From assembly GCA_950106755.1 (NCBI GenBank), contig OX467092.1, positions 5,642,001 to 5,706,000 of the forward strand: 64,000 bases of DNA, given 5' to 3'. A program made the translations under genes and the position numbers. Below, piece by piece: positions 1 to 13,005 of the stretch. Numbering within the stretch: position 1 is the first letter of the stretch; every line of letters begins with the position of its first letter. The notes under the pieces were generated by a model, which did no database searches, was not told the origin of the DNA, and saw nothing but the letters and a program-made list of their open reading frames with translations. Origin of the DNA: Climacium dendroides (taxonomy: Eukaryota > Streptophyta > Bryopsida > Hypnales > Climaciaceae).

Positions 1-1064
1 AACAAGCAGATTCTGCTTTTAGGGGCTCTTCTGGTAGAGGTGAATGCCTATTTGATCGTGGGTATTGGAGAGGGTGGTTGGGGGCGGAGGCAGGTTGGTG
101 AATTTGCGTTGTCTGTCTCCAGGCATTGAGGTATATTGACCAAAGGTTGTAGAAGTGAAGGCTGTCAATTATCGAAGTATTTCTGAAGCATTTGAAGGTA
201 ATTAGACCTTTGTATATAAAATCGGAATTTATGTCAGGGAGTTTGAACCAGGAGGCTATTTGGTTAACTGAGTTCCATCAATTGATTAGAAGGCCAGGGT
301 CTCCTATGAAGTTGGAAGTCGGTATGAGGTGCTTGCCTTGGTCTCTTCATTGTCCAGTCGGTCATAGTTGACAAGTATATTGCGAGCTATTGTGCTAAAA
401 TGGATGCCTGTCTTATTTCCTTTGAACAGCTATCACGACGTGTATGTCTTATTCATACTTTCAAAGAATATAGCGAATTTGGCATGGGTGTCACGTAAGA
501 CTGTAAGAGTATGCTACAAGATGTAACCGTCCATGTTATTATTTGGCTTGGTGCTCCGACAGATTTCCAATTTGCATTTCTACTGACATGTATAAGTAGA
601 TTTTACCCGCATTGATAGTAAAAGTGCAATACCTGCACAGCTTTGGTAGTTACCTTATCATGTAATGAATACATCTGATTGGAACATCATCTGTTAAGTT
701 GTAAAGTCTGGTCTGTCTTCGCCAGGTCACCTGTGGCTGGTGGCCTGTTTTCTCCTTTGCTATGAAATTCCGTTTCATTTGTTTCAAAAAAACAAGTCCC
801 CCCCCCCCCCCGCCCCCCCTAAGTGAGTGCATTTGGAAGTCCATTTATACCCGGTGAGGAAATGTCATTAAACAAGGTTAAGTCAGCGGGTGTCAAGGAC
901 GCATATGACTGACGCAAAAAAGCACAGCAAACTTGAATGACTTAATTTGGCGCAAATAATGGCTTTGAAGAACAGAACAAGGTATCACCCCACTGATACA
1001 AAAATCTAAAAATCATGTTATAACATAGATTTCATTCTCTCCAGCAAATGAATGCTACTCATGT
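1..1064. other. intergenic, no gene seen
   Basis: No convincing coding region. It holds a cytosine homopolymer tract (798-819, one G inside). A stretch near 670-790 on the minus strand resembles parts of the repeat material at 40.6 and 41.5 kb, so it is probably an old repeat fragment. Confidence 0.4.
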
Positions 1065-1854
1065 CTAAGTTGGGATCTTCATTTTCTTCCCTGTTCTTCT
1101 CTCGGGTGCAACATACGTATGACATTTCGTCATGTACTTCTCCCACGGCACACACAACTCCTGGACAGGATAGATTCCACGAAACCAAGCCGCGGCGTTG
1201 ATAGGGACGATCCAATCGGTGCTCCAGGTATCCTTGTCTAGGTCATACACAGCCCCATTGAGCTGTCCATCCCCCACCCTTTTAATGATGATTCGGCTCT
1301 CGTGCGACGCAGCATGCACCGCGTCGAACGACTTCACCTGGAAAAGGGCGTTCAGCAGCTTCTCCGGCATCTGGGTCACGATCGCCCAGCTCTTGCTCGC
1401 CGGCTTGTACTCCAAAATCTCGAACGACTTCCACCACCGCTCCAGAGGGTTGTAGTTCGCTGAAAGGGCCAACAAGCGGTGCTGATGCCACCTGGGCCAC
1501 ACGGTGTCGCCCTGATTGTAGAGAGGCCACAGGGAGCTGAAAAGAGGGCGCGTCGGGCACAGGCAAACACACCTGGAGTTGTGCAGCATCGAGTACATAT
1601 CTGCCGTGCCGCCCTGATGCGTACTTTGTGAAGACAACCCACAGTACTCCCGATTCTCTCGACAGTGGTTCCTGTTCTTACTAGCAAACATCTGTCGGTA
1701 GTCCGTCGTCATCATAGCTCCTGAATCGAGATGCACAACCTTGTGAACGTACGTTGTGCTTCCTGAGTCAATACAGGTAATCGATCGACCAGCGGATAGG
1801 AGTTTGGGATACAAATTTCGGAGGGGATAGATGATGAGTATTGATGTGTATAAC
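1065..1854 (-). CDS. terminal exon of a possible beta-propeller (F-box/kelch-type) protein, partial
   Basis: An open frame ends with TAG at 1,065-1,067. The frame has no ATG at its upstream end; a good acceptor (TTATGCAG at about 1,855-1,862, minus strand) suggests that the exon starts at 1,854 and that upstream exons are missing or unrecognised. The C-terminal half has blade-like features: aromatic-rich turns, FEILEYKPASKSWAIV followed by VYDLDKDTW, the 'hydrophobic-x-D-x-x-x-x-x-W' pattern seen in kelch and F-box-associated propellers. No F-box is visible here. The exon is locally GC-richer than its AT-rich surroundings, as the other genes of the window are. The family call is an inference from pattern only; it could be an unrelated plant-specific protein or a pseudogene fragment. 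Confidence 0.42.
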
Positions 1855-4679
1855 CTGCATAAATCAACAATTAATGGTTTCTTCGAACAAGCCAATCCTG
1901 CGCCACAGTTGAATTGATTTCTTATTTAGAGCAGAGATTAGAGATTGGTTGCGAAGGGAAATTAAAGTAAGCGGAAAGTCCTATCAAAGGCAGATATCAA
2001 AGGACAAAACATTCGCCTTAAGATCTAGAAAGATGTGGGTTTGGTGCGAAGGTTGCCCTTGGGGACCAAAGGTTGCATGCTCTACCACATGGAATATTTT
2101 CACCTAGATAGTTCACAACCTAAACATTGAAAATAGTTGTGCCACAAGAATTGAAAGAATTTCATTAGAGCAAGGAATGAAATTAATGAGTAATCCTAGA
2201 GTTTGTACTTGGCAATAGACTGCATGGCAATTGGCTCCTTCATCAAAATAGAGCCTACACAAAGAATGTATCGTCTGAACAATGTTGTTCTTGAATCAAC
2301 CGTACATTCTTGCTAATTAGAAAACCCTAATAGTGCATCATTGCAAACCAATTACATTCACTTCCATAGGCATCCTAATGTCATCGTTGAGCACCGCTTA
2401 CTAACTTGACTACAATTTCACTACGAATCTAGGCATCTAGTTTTTAGAATACTAGACTTCTAATGAACACTTGAAATGAACTTATTGAATTGCATCTTCC
2501 AAGAGAGTTAAATTTGGATCTATAGTTGAACACTACTATAGCTCTAGGGAGTAAAAATACTACCAACAAAGGATTAAAATACTCTCTACATTGTAAGACT
2601 TTCTTGAGCTAACCACAAAATCTTCTACAACAAATCCTTCAAAAATTTGTTGCCTAAAATTGTTGATGTCATTACCATTGTAGCTTTCAATTGCCTAGTC
2701 ACATCTTCTTGACATTTAACCTCTTGCTCCTTTCTTCTGCTTTCTCTTTTTTACAAGTCAACTTTTGACGCTCTGCACTTTGTCTACTTTTAAACTTGTT
2801 GTAATTCATCATTCAATAGATGTTTGAGCTTTCTCATCACTTAGTATATTTACAAAGAATTTTTTTCAAAATCTATACCACATAAATGCCAAAGAACTAA
2901 TACAAGGATCTTTAAAAAACATGATGGATGAAAAACACATTTATGTGTTCTTTGGAATGTATTTGTACTCATCTATTGTTTGAAAATTGAATGTTTAGAT
3001 TCATGAATCAAGAACTTGATACCTCATTTATTGTCATAGATGATCTATGAGTTGCAATTTGAGAGGTTGCATCCACTTTGAATAGATTGAAGATATTTGT
3101 CCTATTATACAATTAGTATAAATTATTTTAATTTATATTTAGCAACCAAAACTACTTTTTCCCGACAATCTTTTGAATCCAAGATGTTTGATTTACATAA
3201 TACATTTTTTAATATTTTAGATGTGATTTAATATGATATAACAACAACCTTGTGATGCCAAAATTTTGACAATATATAATAGTTTTGTCTCTATCATAAA
3301 TTTTTAAAGGTTACTATAATTTTTGAACCTTTTATAAAGGTAATAAAATATACTAGATTTTTAGAAAATTATAATTTATTATTTCATGTGGTACTTGGGA
3401 TAAAAAATTATACCCTCCTTAATACAAAATGATTGAGTGCAAACAATATGGAAAATTCATACAAAAACTTGATTTTTTATAAATACCTTCTCTTAAAAAG
3501 CTCGGATGCAATACATCAAGATTATTGGTGCCAAAAACAATAAATTATTGAGTTTTAATCAATTAAAGCATTTTCATGATAAAAATAGTGTCAATGATTT
3601 GTTTTCAAATTCAATTTTTACAATTTTTCGAAAGAAAAATGATCCAAGTGCATAAATTACTTGCTACAACAATCTCACTACAATCATTAGCATGTTTCAA
3701 GTCCAAATGAAGAATTATTAGTAATTCAAAGTGCCTTGAAAACTTTTCTACACATTCTCATACAAATTTGAAGCAAGTTTTTATGGTTGAATATGCCCAA
3801 AACAAATTTTTCCTTTCATCGGAGCTTTTGTTCTAAAAATGGCAATTTTGAAGTGTTTTTTTGTAAAACATAGTTATGAACTTTTAGTGGTCAACACATA
3901 ATATTTACTCTTTTAAGGGGGCTGAAAATAGATGATGGATGACAGAAATGAAGAATGTACCAATTGGTTTAAAATTAGATCATTTTTGAGTGACTACCTT
4001 GGTCATAGGTAAGCTCCCTTTCCACAATTCCCAAGCTAGAGCTGTGCCAAATCACAGACTTTGATGCTAAAGTTCTAAACAATTAAGAGATTGCCATGTC
4101 AAGGATTTTAGGATTTGGGGTTTCTAGGCATTTAAATGTGTAGAAATGGGGTAGTCTGTAGCAATGGTAGCCATGACAATGGCATGGGAAGAGCCACTGA
4201 GTGATCCTGGCTGAGATGAACTTCATTCAAATAACAAATAGGGCATCTAAACCTTATGTAGTAGAGTGAATAGAGTTTAGGCTTGTAGCAAAGAACCATT
4301 AGGGTGTAGCTATAGCAATGCTAGGATAAATATGAAGGGACTTAGGGGTTTATTGATCATGTTCTTTGGGTTTTTAAAAAAAATAAAAAAATCTTGAACA
4401 TTGGGTGGGTAGACAAGATGGATGTTTGTCGTTCACTAAACAGAGAGGTGGGGTGGGAATGCTCTCACTTAACCATTCTTCCACCAATGGCAACCACAAG
4501 GTTTTTTATTTGAGCGCTTTTTCAGTGAAAAGCAATGACTTTTTAGGGAATCTTGGATGAAATATTCTTGCTTTTCAATAGATGAAATTGCCAATTTACT
4601 ACCAAATCAGGGACAATATTGCTTTATATTGGATGAATGTTCATCGTTTTGGATGAATAAATAAAATCTCATCCATAGA
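1855..4679. other. AT-rich intergenic DNA
   Basis: About 2.8 kb of AT-rich DNA with stops in all frames. I see no gene, no clear terminal repeats and no tandem array. Confidence 0.5.
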
Positions 4680-4734
4680 TTGCAAGTTTCATCCACTTCC
4701 ATAGATGTAAATAGCTTCATCCTTCCAGTGATTA

Positions 4735-5013
4735 TTGCTTTCTGCTCTGCCTACAATGAATGGAATAAAAAACCCTGGTCGCCGCTTCTACAAGTGTCCC
4801 GTAGAACGTACGGAAGTCACCTTCGAAGGACCAAATGGGACACCTTGCCAGCAACAGAAATCACAATTTTCTCGCCCCAGAAAAGAGAAAGCACCAGCCT
4901 TGCCTGCACTGCGAGCTACGAGCAACGAGCAACACCTGGGAGCACCTGCGAATCTGCGAAATCCTGCGAATGAAGATCCGCAAATAGTAGGGTGGCGAGC
5001 GGCGGAGCTGTGA
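4735..5013 (+). pseudogene. possible zf-GRF domain remnant
   Basis: A GC-rich island in AT-rich DNA. One frame contains KNPGRRFYKCP, which matches the central signature of GRF-type zinc fingers (Asn-Pro-Gly-Arg-Arg-Phe-Tyr-x-Cys-Pro). The upstream CxCG half and the usual downstream Cys/Phe/Trp part are not seen, so at most half a domain is left. It may be an exon remnant or a captured gene fragment. The match is a short motif, so confidence is low. Confidence 0.25.
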
Positions 5014-5380
5014 ACAAGGGACGCGAAGCAACCATCGGATTACGCAGGAATCTGCAAAGCCACTGAAACAGAGAACGAGGATCAGCTGGCTCGTGCATTT
5101 TTAGTTCAGAAAGGGGCACGTTCTTCGACTAAAAACAGTGCCTGCTCAAACTTCTACGCATCTGGCTTCACTGGGTTAGTCGATTTGGAATCAAATAATT
5201 CTTGAGTCGCGATTCCCTCCCGTAAAGTTGACAACTGGAATCATGGACACGCGTCGTACGTCGTAACCAACAAATAACATGCAGCAAATCCCACGTGCAG
5301 AATGCATTTCATCTTAAGGACTCCTGTCTAAATAACCTCAAAAAAATCGCACAGGGGAGGTTTGCAAGCAAAAGATCGAA

Positions 5381-5389
5381 ACATATATA
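5381..5389 (+). promoter_or_regulatory. candidate TATA box upstream of UGT1
   Basis: TATATAATA lies about 255 bp upstream of the UGT1 ATG, in the correct orientation. No other candidate was better placed. The tract TCGAGTAGCGGAAGC just before the ATG is shared with UGT2 and marks a conserved 5' UTR. No transcript data are available. Confidence 0.3.
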
Positions 5390-5644
5390 ATAGCTCTGCA
5401 TCTCAAGCTCAATCGGACGGGTGCAAGTCAACCGCATGCAATGGGCATACACGTTTACCGTTACCTGCAGATCAAGAACAAACGTGTTAGCACATATGTT
5501 GATCGAAAAATTATTGATCCCCATTTGAGGTGTCATAGATCCCTTTTTGATCACCTCGTCGACGTTCGAATTTCCAGCTTTGGATGTATGACACGAATAT
5601 TTCGATAGGTTTGTGAGTGATCGATCGAGTAGCGGAAGCGAATC

Positions 5645-8105
5645 ATGGGTTCTCTAGCTGCAGGGAGTAAGTGGGCGGCTTCGCCGCACGTCGTGCTGGT
5701 CCCGCATTCCTCATCGGGTCACATCATCCCCTTTCTGAAATTCGCGCGGCGTTTGGCAACTGCTGGGGTCGTCGCCACCGTCGTCACCTCCGACAAGCAC
5801 CTGCTGGATCTTCAAGCTTCCCTCGGGACCACGGATTTCACCTCGCAAGAAGGCTATCCTCTACGCATCGTCAGCTTGCATGACAAGACTTCGCTCGAGC
5901 TCTCCCACAAGGATTGGCTGGATCGCATGCGGGAGGTTCCTTCGGAGGAGCGTCGCGTGATTGATCTCTTGGAATCGACCATCAAGGATCTCACCTCGCC
6001 GGCGTCGTACTCCCTCCGCGGGGTGCACCCCGCGACTCCACCCGTGTGCATTTTACATGATATGTTTGAGTGTTGGTCGCAAGACGTGGCGGACAGGTTG
6101 CAAATTGCGAAGCATTTGCTGTACGTCTCCCCTGCCTCAGCGCTGTCCTGCGCATTGCAGTCGCAGCGTGTCTTCCGAAAAGGATTGGTTCCCATCACTC
6201 GCGAAACGAGAGAGCTAATTTTCGATGACATTCCCGGTCTCCCACCAACAGCAGCGTTGGATCTCCCTATGCCGTTTCTGAATGCGTCCATGTACGACTG
6301 GATGCGGCTCCGTCACGACCGATTCCGAGAAGCCGACGTGATCCCGCTCAACACGTTCTACGATCTCGAGAAGCCCGTGCTGGACGCCTTGCGGAAAGAC
6401 GTCGTGGGATCCCCAGATGTGCGAGCGAAGTGTGTTCTCGACATTGGGCCATTCCGATCAGAGTATGTCAACAGTGACGACGATTCGCTGGAGGAGACCG
6501 ATCCCGACCCCTGTCTCAGCTGGCTAGACACGCGAGCTCCGAATTCTGTCTTGTACGTTTCGTTTGGAAGCAATGCAACGCATTCAACAGTCCAGTTGCG
6601 TGAGCTAGCGCTGGGATTAGAGGCGAGTGGGGTGTCGTTTCTGTGGATTGTGCGACCACCGAACGCACCCAGATTCTCTGCGGTGTCCGAAACAGAGTCG
6701 GTGACGGAGTTTCTTCCATCAGGGTTCGAGGAGCGCGTCCGGGAGCGCGGGCTGTGCTACTCCCGATGGGCGCCACAAATGCGGATCCTCAAGCATCCGG
6801 CAGTGGGTGGGTTTCTCAGTCACTGTGGATGGAATTCTACGCTGGAGTCTGTCTGCGCGGGTGTGCCCGTGCTGGCGTGGCCAATTTTCTCCGAGCAGTA
6901 TCTGAATCGCAGGTTCGTTCTATTCCTGTCTTGACACTCGCACCAAAGGAATCTAAATTGTTCATACACCGAGTTCCATAGCTGTGCAGCAGTGCTAGTT
7001 TATGGAATTTAGTGCAATATGTTACCTTCAAGACAAACAAGCATCAACTTTAGAGTGAGCAGTATAAAAAAATAGTAAAGAAAGGATTTTGCAAATTGTA
7101 AAGGATTATTGGGAATACCATAACACAAATCTGACTCAATAGATGCTCCTAATTTCAATGTGGAGGAAGTTGCAAATTGATTAACAAATTCTATTGTTTG
7201 TTGCAAAATTGGCTAAAATCCAATTTTTTCAAGGAATTTCTCCAATGTACATTTAGCTACCAACAATACTCAATCCTACAAAGCCACAAGCAATCACAAA
7301 TGGGATCAAATTAATAGCCATGGAATAGCAACAAATGCGAAGGAGTGCATGCATAATTGTTGGTTGCATTCATTGAAAACAAAGCAACTGAGAGTTTGTG
7401 CCACATATATAAGCTCATAAGAAAGTGGAGGAGAACACGAGATACAACATAGTGATGCTACAATCAAACCTCTATGCTTGATATCTCATACACATTAGAG
7501 AATTTCACCCTTTCTAGATCCTCAAATCCTCAAAGAAAAATGTAAGTTAGATGTTAAAGGTTAATAATTTTTTAGAACATCCTTTGCAAATATACCTTGC
7601 TATGTGTTAAAATATCTTAAAAGTTGATAAATGAGAATATGCATTATTGTTGAATATATATTTATATATATCATTTGTTACATGTAAGTTATAATGTTGA
7701 ATGTTGTATCAAAAATCTTCTACTTCCTACTTCTTGCATGCATAGAGGTTCAACAATACTCAAGTCTAATGTTTGGTTGCCACCTCTTGTGGAAAATGGT
7801 ATAGATTTCTAGTAGATACAATGAAGGTGGCGCTTGAGTTGACAGGAAGAGCATACACACAAGAAGAGCTAGAGACCGAGGATGTGGTGCCTGTGCGGTT
7901 TGTAAGCAAAGAAGAGATCGAGAAGAAGACTAGAAGCTTGATGCATGACCCAAAAATCAATGTTCTAAGAGAGAATGTACAAAAACTAAGTTTGAAAGCT
8001 CACAAAGTAGGAGCTTTGGGAGGGTCGTCATATGAGAATTTTGAAGCTTATGTTCATCTCCTTCACAATAGTCCTCACAATAGTCTCTTAGCATCGCCAT
8101 ATTGA
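5645..8105 (+). CDS. UGT1: plant family 1 UDP-glycosyltransferase, two exons
   Basis: Exon 1 is 5,645-6,912 and exon 2 is 7,805-8,105. The intron is 892 bp, phase 2 (CGCAG|GTTCG ... TATAG|ATTTC), and joins to NRRFLVD. The product is 522 residues, a normal length for plant UGTs. UGTs move a sugar from a UDP-sugar to small acceptors in the cytosol. The N-terminal acceptor domain holds the SSGHIIP motif with catalytic His26. An Asp lies in the ILHDMFE motif near residue 140, the usual His partner. The 44-residue PSPG box spans about 375-418, with HCGWNS and a final Gln418, usually linked to UDP-glucose use. The ATG is chosen because it lines up with UGT2 and the conserved 5' UTR. The intron carries a hAT-like MITE. 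No frame damage is seen, so it is probably functional. Acceptor substrate unknown. Confidence 0.9.
6990..7260 (+). mobile_element. hAT-like MITE copy A, 3'-truncated, in UGT1 intron
   Basis: It starts with CAGTGCTAGTTTATGG and is closely similar to the complete MITEs at 28,049-28,379, 32,962-33,303 and 59,055-59,358. The match stops at 7,260, so the far terminal repeat is missing. Together with unrelated intron DNA it explains why the UGT1 intron is nine times longer than that of UGT2. Confidence 0.75.
7261..7763. repeat. segment bounded by 13-bp direct repeats inside UGT1 intron
   Basis: CAACAATACTCAA occurs exactly at 7,261-7,273 and again at 7,751-7,763, at the breakpoint where the hAT-like MITE stops matching. 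The 477 bp between them have no recognisable terminal repeats or coding capacity. This may be a target duplication of an unknown insert, or chance. Confidence 0.4.
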
Positions 8106-9313
8106 TTGTATAGGAGTGCAGTTGTAGCCATTGGTTTTGTACAAATTCATTGCTTTTATTGAATTGTATATCTTTGAAAGGTCTTTGGAAATCTTGTGAT
8201 CTTGGTTGTTAGTGCAACTTGTGACAATTATGAAGGTTGTTGCAACTAATTTGTGTTGAAAACTTTCAATTGTGTATGTAGCCATTGGTTTACATTTGGT
8301 TCTGGGATGTTCACACCCATTATTTGCATAAAGAGTTAATGTGCTTGGATATAGGACTATCCAAACTTTTAGGAAATGACAAAATTTTAAAGAATGCTTA
8401 GGTTTGTTGGGATGTAAGGTTGCTAGGAAATTTTCATTGCAAAATATAGTTGGATTTTCAATATAAAGAACATGTGCCAATATGCTCCAATTCAAACACG
8501 TTTCACATATGGGTCATTGCAAAAAACATGTGTTATTTGTATCTCAAAACGGTCTATTTTAGTAAGTACTGTGACATTTGGAAGAATTTTTAAAAATGAA
8601 ACATTATATGGATAATTTGTAAAGCATTGAAAATAATATGATTTTCTTTAAAAATTCAAACCTAAAAAAATTTATTTCTAAAATTTATGCACAAAAAAGG
8701 ACAATAGAAAATTCCAAGAAAATGTCACTTTGATGTTTAATTTTTAGAGAATATACAAAATATTCAAAAAAACAATTCCATTTTTTCTAACTTGAAGGTA
8801 CTCCTTACCAACCATTTTTATGTTTGGGAAAAAAATTGTGTTCTTTGCACTTATGCCAAAGTAGTGCACTTTAAGCACATGCAAAAGGTGTGCAGATAAT
8901 TATTTTTTAAAAATCTCTTTGTTGGCTTGTGTAAATCTAGTAGAAGCCCTTGCATCCCAATTTTCAGCTTCAAATTCACATTTTTGAATCAAAAATAGTA
9001 CCAAACCCCACCTCCAAAAATAGCCAAGGTAGACATCCAATTTGGGGCTATTAAAAAATAGTAAAATAAAAAAATTTAATTGAAATAAATTATTCAATGT
9101 CTACAACTACCACATGTACCTTCATTTCATATTTCATATGAAATTGATATAGGATGCAATACTTATGAGCAAAAAAACACATGTCCAAGGCCAAGGGGCC
9201 AAAAAAAGGACAACTGTTTCTTGCAATCACCCATATAGCCATGTAGGATTGATACCAATGGACAGGTGTTATATTGAATTTATTTGATTCTTCATTTAAT
9301 TTTAAGGCCTTAA
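8106..9313. other. AT-rich intergenic DNA downstream of UGT1
   Basis: No gene seen. UGT1 3' UTR is expected at its left end. The rest is AT-rich sequence without clear repeat boundaries. Confidence 0.45.
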
Positions 9314-9514
9314 ACCTTAAAGAACAGTCTAGTTACAGAGTAGAAATCATTTGCTCAAAAAAACACCCAGAGCACTCAATAGAGGTCAAAGTGCTATGGA
9401 AGACCTCCACTTTTTACACAAAATTCCAAGGATAAACATTTGCACTTTTGTCTTATCATAGGAGGATTTCTTGTCATCCATTAGACAATTAACATTTGTA
9501 GCGTCATTTAAGGA
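9314..9514. mobile_element. small TTAA-flanked element
   Basis: Bounded by TTAA at 9,310-9,313 and 9,515-9,518. Ends read ACCTTAAAG and (opposite strand) TCCTTAAATG. It is similar along much of its length to the TTAA-flanked segment 27,813-28,030. Non-coding. Confidence 0.5.
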
Positions 9515-9518
9515 TTAA

Positions 9519-10578
9519 CCTCTAAAGCCCTAAGGTCATTTTTTCCTCAAATACCACTCAAAATTGTCATTTCTAGTCCATTGAGATAAGCATAAAAGAT
9601 GTATTTTTTTAAACTAATCATAGGATCTTGCAATGCATTAATTTATACAAGAACATATTTTAAGAAGTTTGTGAAGTTTGACTATCCACATTGTTAAATA
9701 TTAGCATTAGAAGTTGAAAAAAATGTTTTTTGGGCTTCCCTTTGAAAATATCAAATGATTTTGATGGCCATTTGTAGAATTTTTTTTCACTATCATGGGT
9801 TTTGAATTTAAAATCTAATATTCTTTAGACTATGTTAGTTATATTTTGATATCACCACCAATTTGCAGAGGTAAAAAATAAGTAGATACTTCCAATAAAA
9901 TCTTGCAATGGGGAGATGAGCTTGAAATTCAAAATGCAATACACTTTTTGGAAACACTTTTTCTATTGTATATTTTTTCAAAACAATAATCCCATCTATG
10001 GATTGAAAGATTCATTTATCTTTCACAACACTCCAAAAATGGAAAAAATAACTCTTCTAGTATTGAAGGAATTTTCAAGGCAAATGTAAGCCCAATTGAG
10101 CCTAACTCAGTGGATACCCCTCAAAAAGTGTTCTTTTATGTTCCATTGTCCATATTTTAGAATTTAAATAATAGAAAATTGTAGATAGGGCCCAAATTGG
10201 GTTCAAATTCTATAATGGATACACTCACTTTACTTCACATGTCTAATAAAAATGCACAATTCAATCCCCAAACCAATGGCTAATTAGTCATTGGACCTAC
10301 TACCTCATTGGCGGTCCGCCTCCCTTGTCCTTGTACTACTTCTTTAAAGTCAAGTATAACGACTTGCCAACCCTACCCTGCAAGTTCAAATTTCTGAAAA
10401 ATACTTGTAACTTCTCATTGGCATGTCCAATAACAATAAAATTATGTTTTCACAATTCACAAAGCTCTCAAAAATTACGTCTCCTAAAACAATTCAGAAA
10501 ATCATGACAAAAATTGAGAATATACAAACCTACCAAAACTCCATTTTGTCTTGTGAACAAACCATGGGACTTTAGGAG
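9519..10578. mobile_element. TTAA-family element (about 1.06 kb)
   Basis: Flanked by TTAA on both sides (9,515-9,518 and 10,579-10,582). Left end CCTCTAAAGCCC, right end on the opposite strand CTCCTAAAGTCCC. The interior resembles the elements at 17,982-19,181 and 62,350-63,282. No reading frame of note, so it is non-autonomous. Confidence 0.6.
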
Positions 10579-10582
10579 TTAA

Positions 10583-11042
10583 CCCCTAAATGCCCAAGGC
10601 CTTTTAGGGAGTTTAGTCAAAACTAAACTAAAAGTCTAAGTTTTGGTAAGTTTCATCAATTTAAAAAAAAGACATTCATATGAAATCAAAAGAGAAGTAT
10701 TGTGGATTACATAGGAAATAAAACACAAAATATCACTTATAGATTGAAAGATTATAATGTTTGATTGAACTACTTTTTATATGTCAAGTCTAAAAATGAG
10801 GTTAAGACAAAAAAAATCTAAATCTCAAGGATATAATATGCATACTCATGATTGATTTTCAACTTCATAAAATCTACTTTACAATTTTTTGAAATGAATG
10901 TCCAAAGTGATTTTTCCCTCAAAATTTAGTGCATTTGAGACTCATCTCTACAAGCCCCTAGTTACTCTACCCAAAATAATACTTTGGTAAGATTTTATAT
11001 ATCTTTGAATTTTGATTGGTACCTAAATATGGCATCTAGGGG
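10583..11042. mobile_element. TTAA-family element (460 bp)
   Basis: Left end CCCCTAAATGCCC directly after the TTAA that ends the previous element; right end on the opposite strand CCCCTAGATGCC, followed by CTAA (one change from TTAA). Non-coding. Confidence 0.55.
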
Positions 11043-12488
11043 CTAAAGTCATGTACTAATTTTTTTAGCACTTGAAGTGAATGTCACATTAGAATCTACA
11101 ATGAAGATGAACCAAAGTTATTTCATTTGAATTCCCACTTATTAAATAAAGGTAATGGCAACAAAAGAAATATGCCTCTCCTATCATTTTCATTAGAAGA
11201 TAATGCATTTCAATTTGAAATGATAAAGAGGTTAAGTGCTCAAACCAAAGATTATAAGATCACTTTTTTAAAATTATAATATTAAGCAAATGTCACTTTT
11301 CAACTATATATATGTGTATATATAGTTCAATTTACATAATTTTTTTAGGTTTGTTTATTGATTGAATGAATTTCATTTTTCAACACATTCATCATCTACC
11401 TTGTAAATGATGGGGTGCATGTAGGGATTAAGATAAATCAACTAGATATCATCTACAAAAGAAATTTAATGCCATAAAGATGAGAATGAACTATTTAAAG
11501 CTTAGGTGAATGGTACAAATGAGTGACAACTAAAAGGCCATAAAGTTTTGAAGGCAATACAATGAGTTCCAAAAAACCAAACTCTACTATGAACTACATG
11601 CAATTTAATGTTTGAATTCTAACTCTAATAAATTTACATGATATTAAAAAAAACATCACCAACATTCCATATTACATTAGAAATCCAAATAATGTACCTT
11701 ATAACCATACAAATACCACATATAGGATATAGAGCACAAACATGTTCACTCATTGACAACATTACTACCAATATTACAATTATTAACACAAAATATACAC
11801 AAGAAAATTCACAAGACAATATCTCAATGTCTACCAAAAGTCCAAAAACAAACTCCATTCAATATTTTGTACTTTAAAATTCACTTTGTAAATACTAATC
11901 CAATAAGGTGACTGTTTGACATTTTTATAAGTTTGTTTAAAAGCAGTTAATGCCTCTTTTGAATACATTGTCTCAATGGACAATACAAACTCACAAAATA
12001 GTAAAAGATGAAGAATGCCAAGAAAATGAATATAATTGGGCTAAATAAATGCAAGATTAAGTATTTTGAATTAAGCAAATAAATGATATTGAGGAGTGAT
12101 TGAACTATGTTTAAGTAATCATAATTGCTATTGCTACTAAAAAAATAAGATGAAGTATTTTGAACTTTTGAGAGAAGGCATCAAAGGTAGGCAATAACTA
12201 CCTATATCAATGTCTACAACAAAACAATTAAAGCCATATTTTGTCCTACTTAGTAGGGAAAAACATCTTATTGAACCACTCATTTTATTAACTCTAACTT
12301 CAATGTCCAATTTTTTTTCTTGTATTTTGAGTAACTGTTAATAATGCTAGGAATGATCCATCACTTAAAAACCAAAAATAATATTCAAAGTAAAACATTA
12401 GGGCTAGGATTTTATAGTTGTAATTGCTCCTTATATTGGTAAGGAGAGCACATACATCCCTCTACATTGAAATTGTGTAGGCTTGCCA
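11043..12488. other. 3' flank shared with F-box 2 and F-box 3
   Basis: AT-rich, no gene. Parts from about 11,640 to 12,340 are similar to 24,590-25,170 downstream of F-box 2, and in part to 35,960-36,060 downstream of F-box 3. This shows that 3' flanking DNA was duplicated with the F-box genes. Confidence 0.5.
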
Positions 12489-12976
12489 ATTTCCATAGCC
12501 AATTATAACTCCTTCAAATTGTAACACCCCGTGCATAGCGCATCCAAAGAATACTTCCATAGCAAATTATAACTCCTCCAAATCAAAGAATATTTCCATA
12601 GCCAATTATAACTCCTCCAAATCGTAACACCCTGTGCATAGCACATCCGAAGAAAATTCCCATAGTCAATCATAATTCTTCCAAATTGTAAGACCCTGTG
12701 GCATAGCGCATCTGAAGAAAATTTCTATAGCCAATTATAACTCCTTTAAATTGTAACACCCCGTGCATAGTGCATCAGAAGAATATTTCCATAGCAAATA
12801 ATAACTCCTCCAAATCGTAACACCCCGTGCATAGCACATTCGAAGAAAATTCCCATAGCCAATCATAATTCCTCCAAATTGTAAGACCCTGTGGCATAGC
12901 GCATCTGAAGAAAATTCCCATAGCCAATCATAACTCCTCCAAACCATAACCCGTGCATAGCACATCCAAAGAAAAT
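12489..12976. repeat. minisatellite, about 64-bp unit, 7-8 copies
   Basis: Degenerate direct repeats, recognisable by CCATAGCCAATTATAACTCC and by the string AACACCCCGTGCATAG. It lies just downstream of the F-box 1 stop. One minus-strand frame stays open through it only because the unit is repetitive; I do not regard it as coding. Confidence 0.85.
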
Positions 12977-13005
12977 GACCTTGCATAATTTATTTGTAGA
13001 TTCTG

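Noticed and set aside
798..819. Cytosine tract as a regulatory site
   Set aside because: A homopolymer run that could also be a sequencing artefact; no neighbouring gene uses it.
12735..12986. 83-codon minus-strand frame with internal peptide repeats
   Set aside because: It is only the translation of the 64-bp minisatellite.
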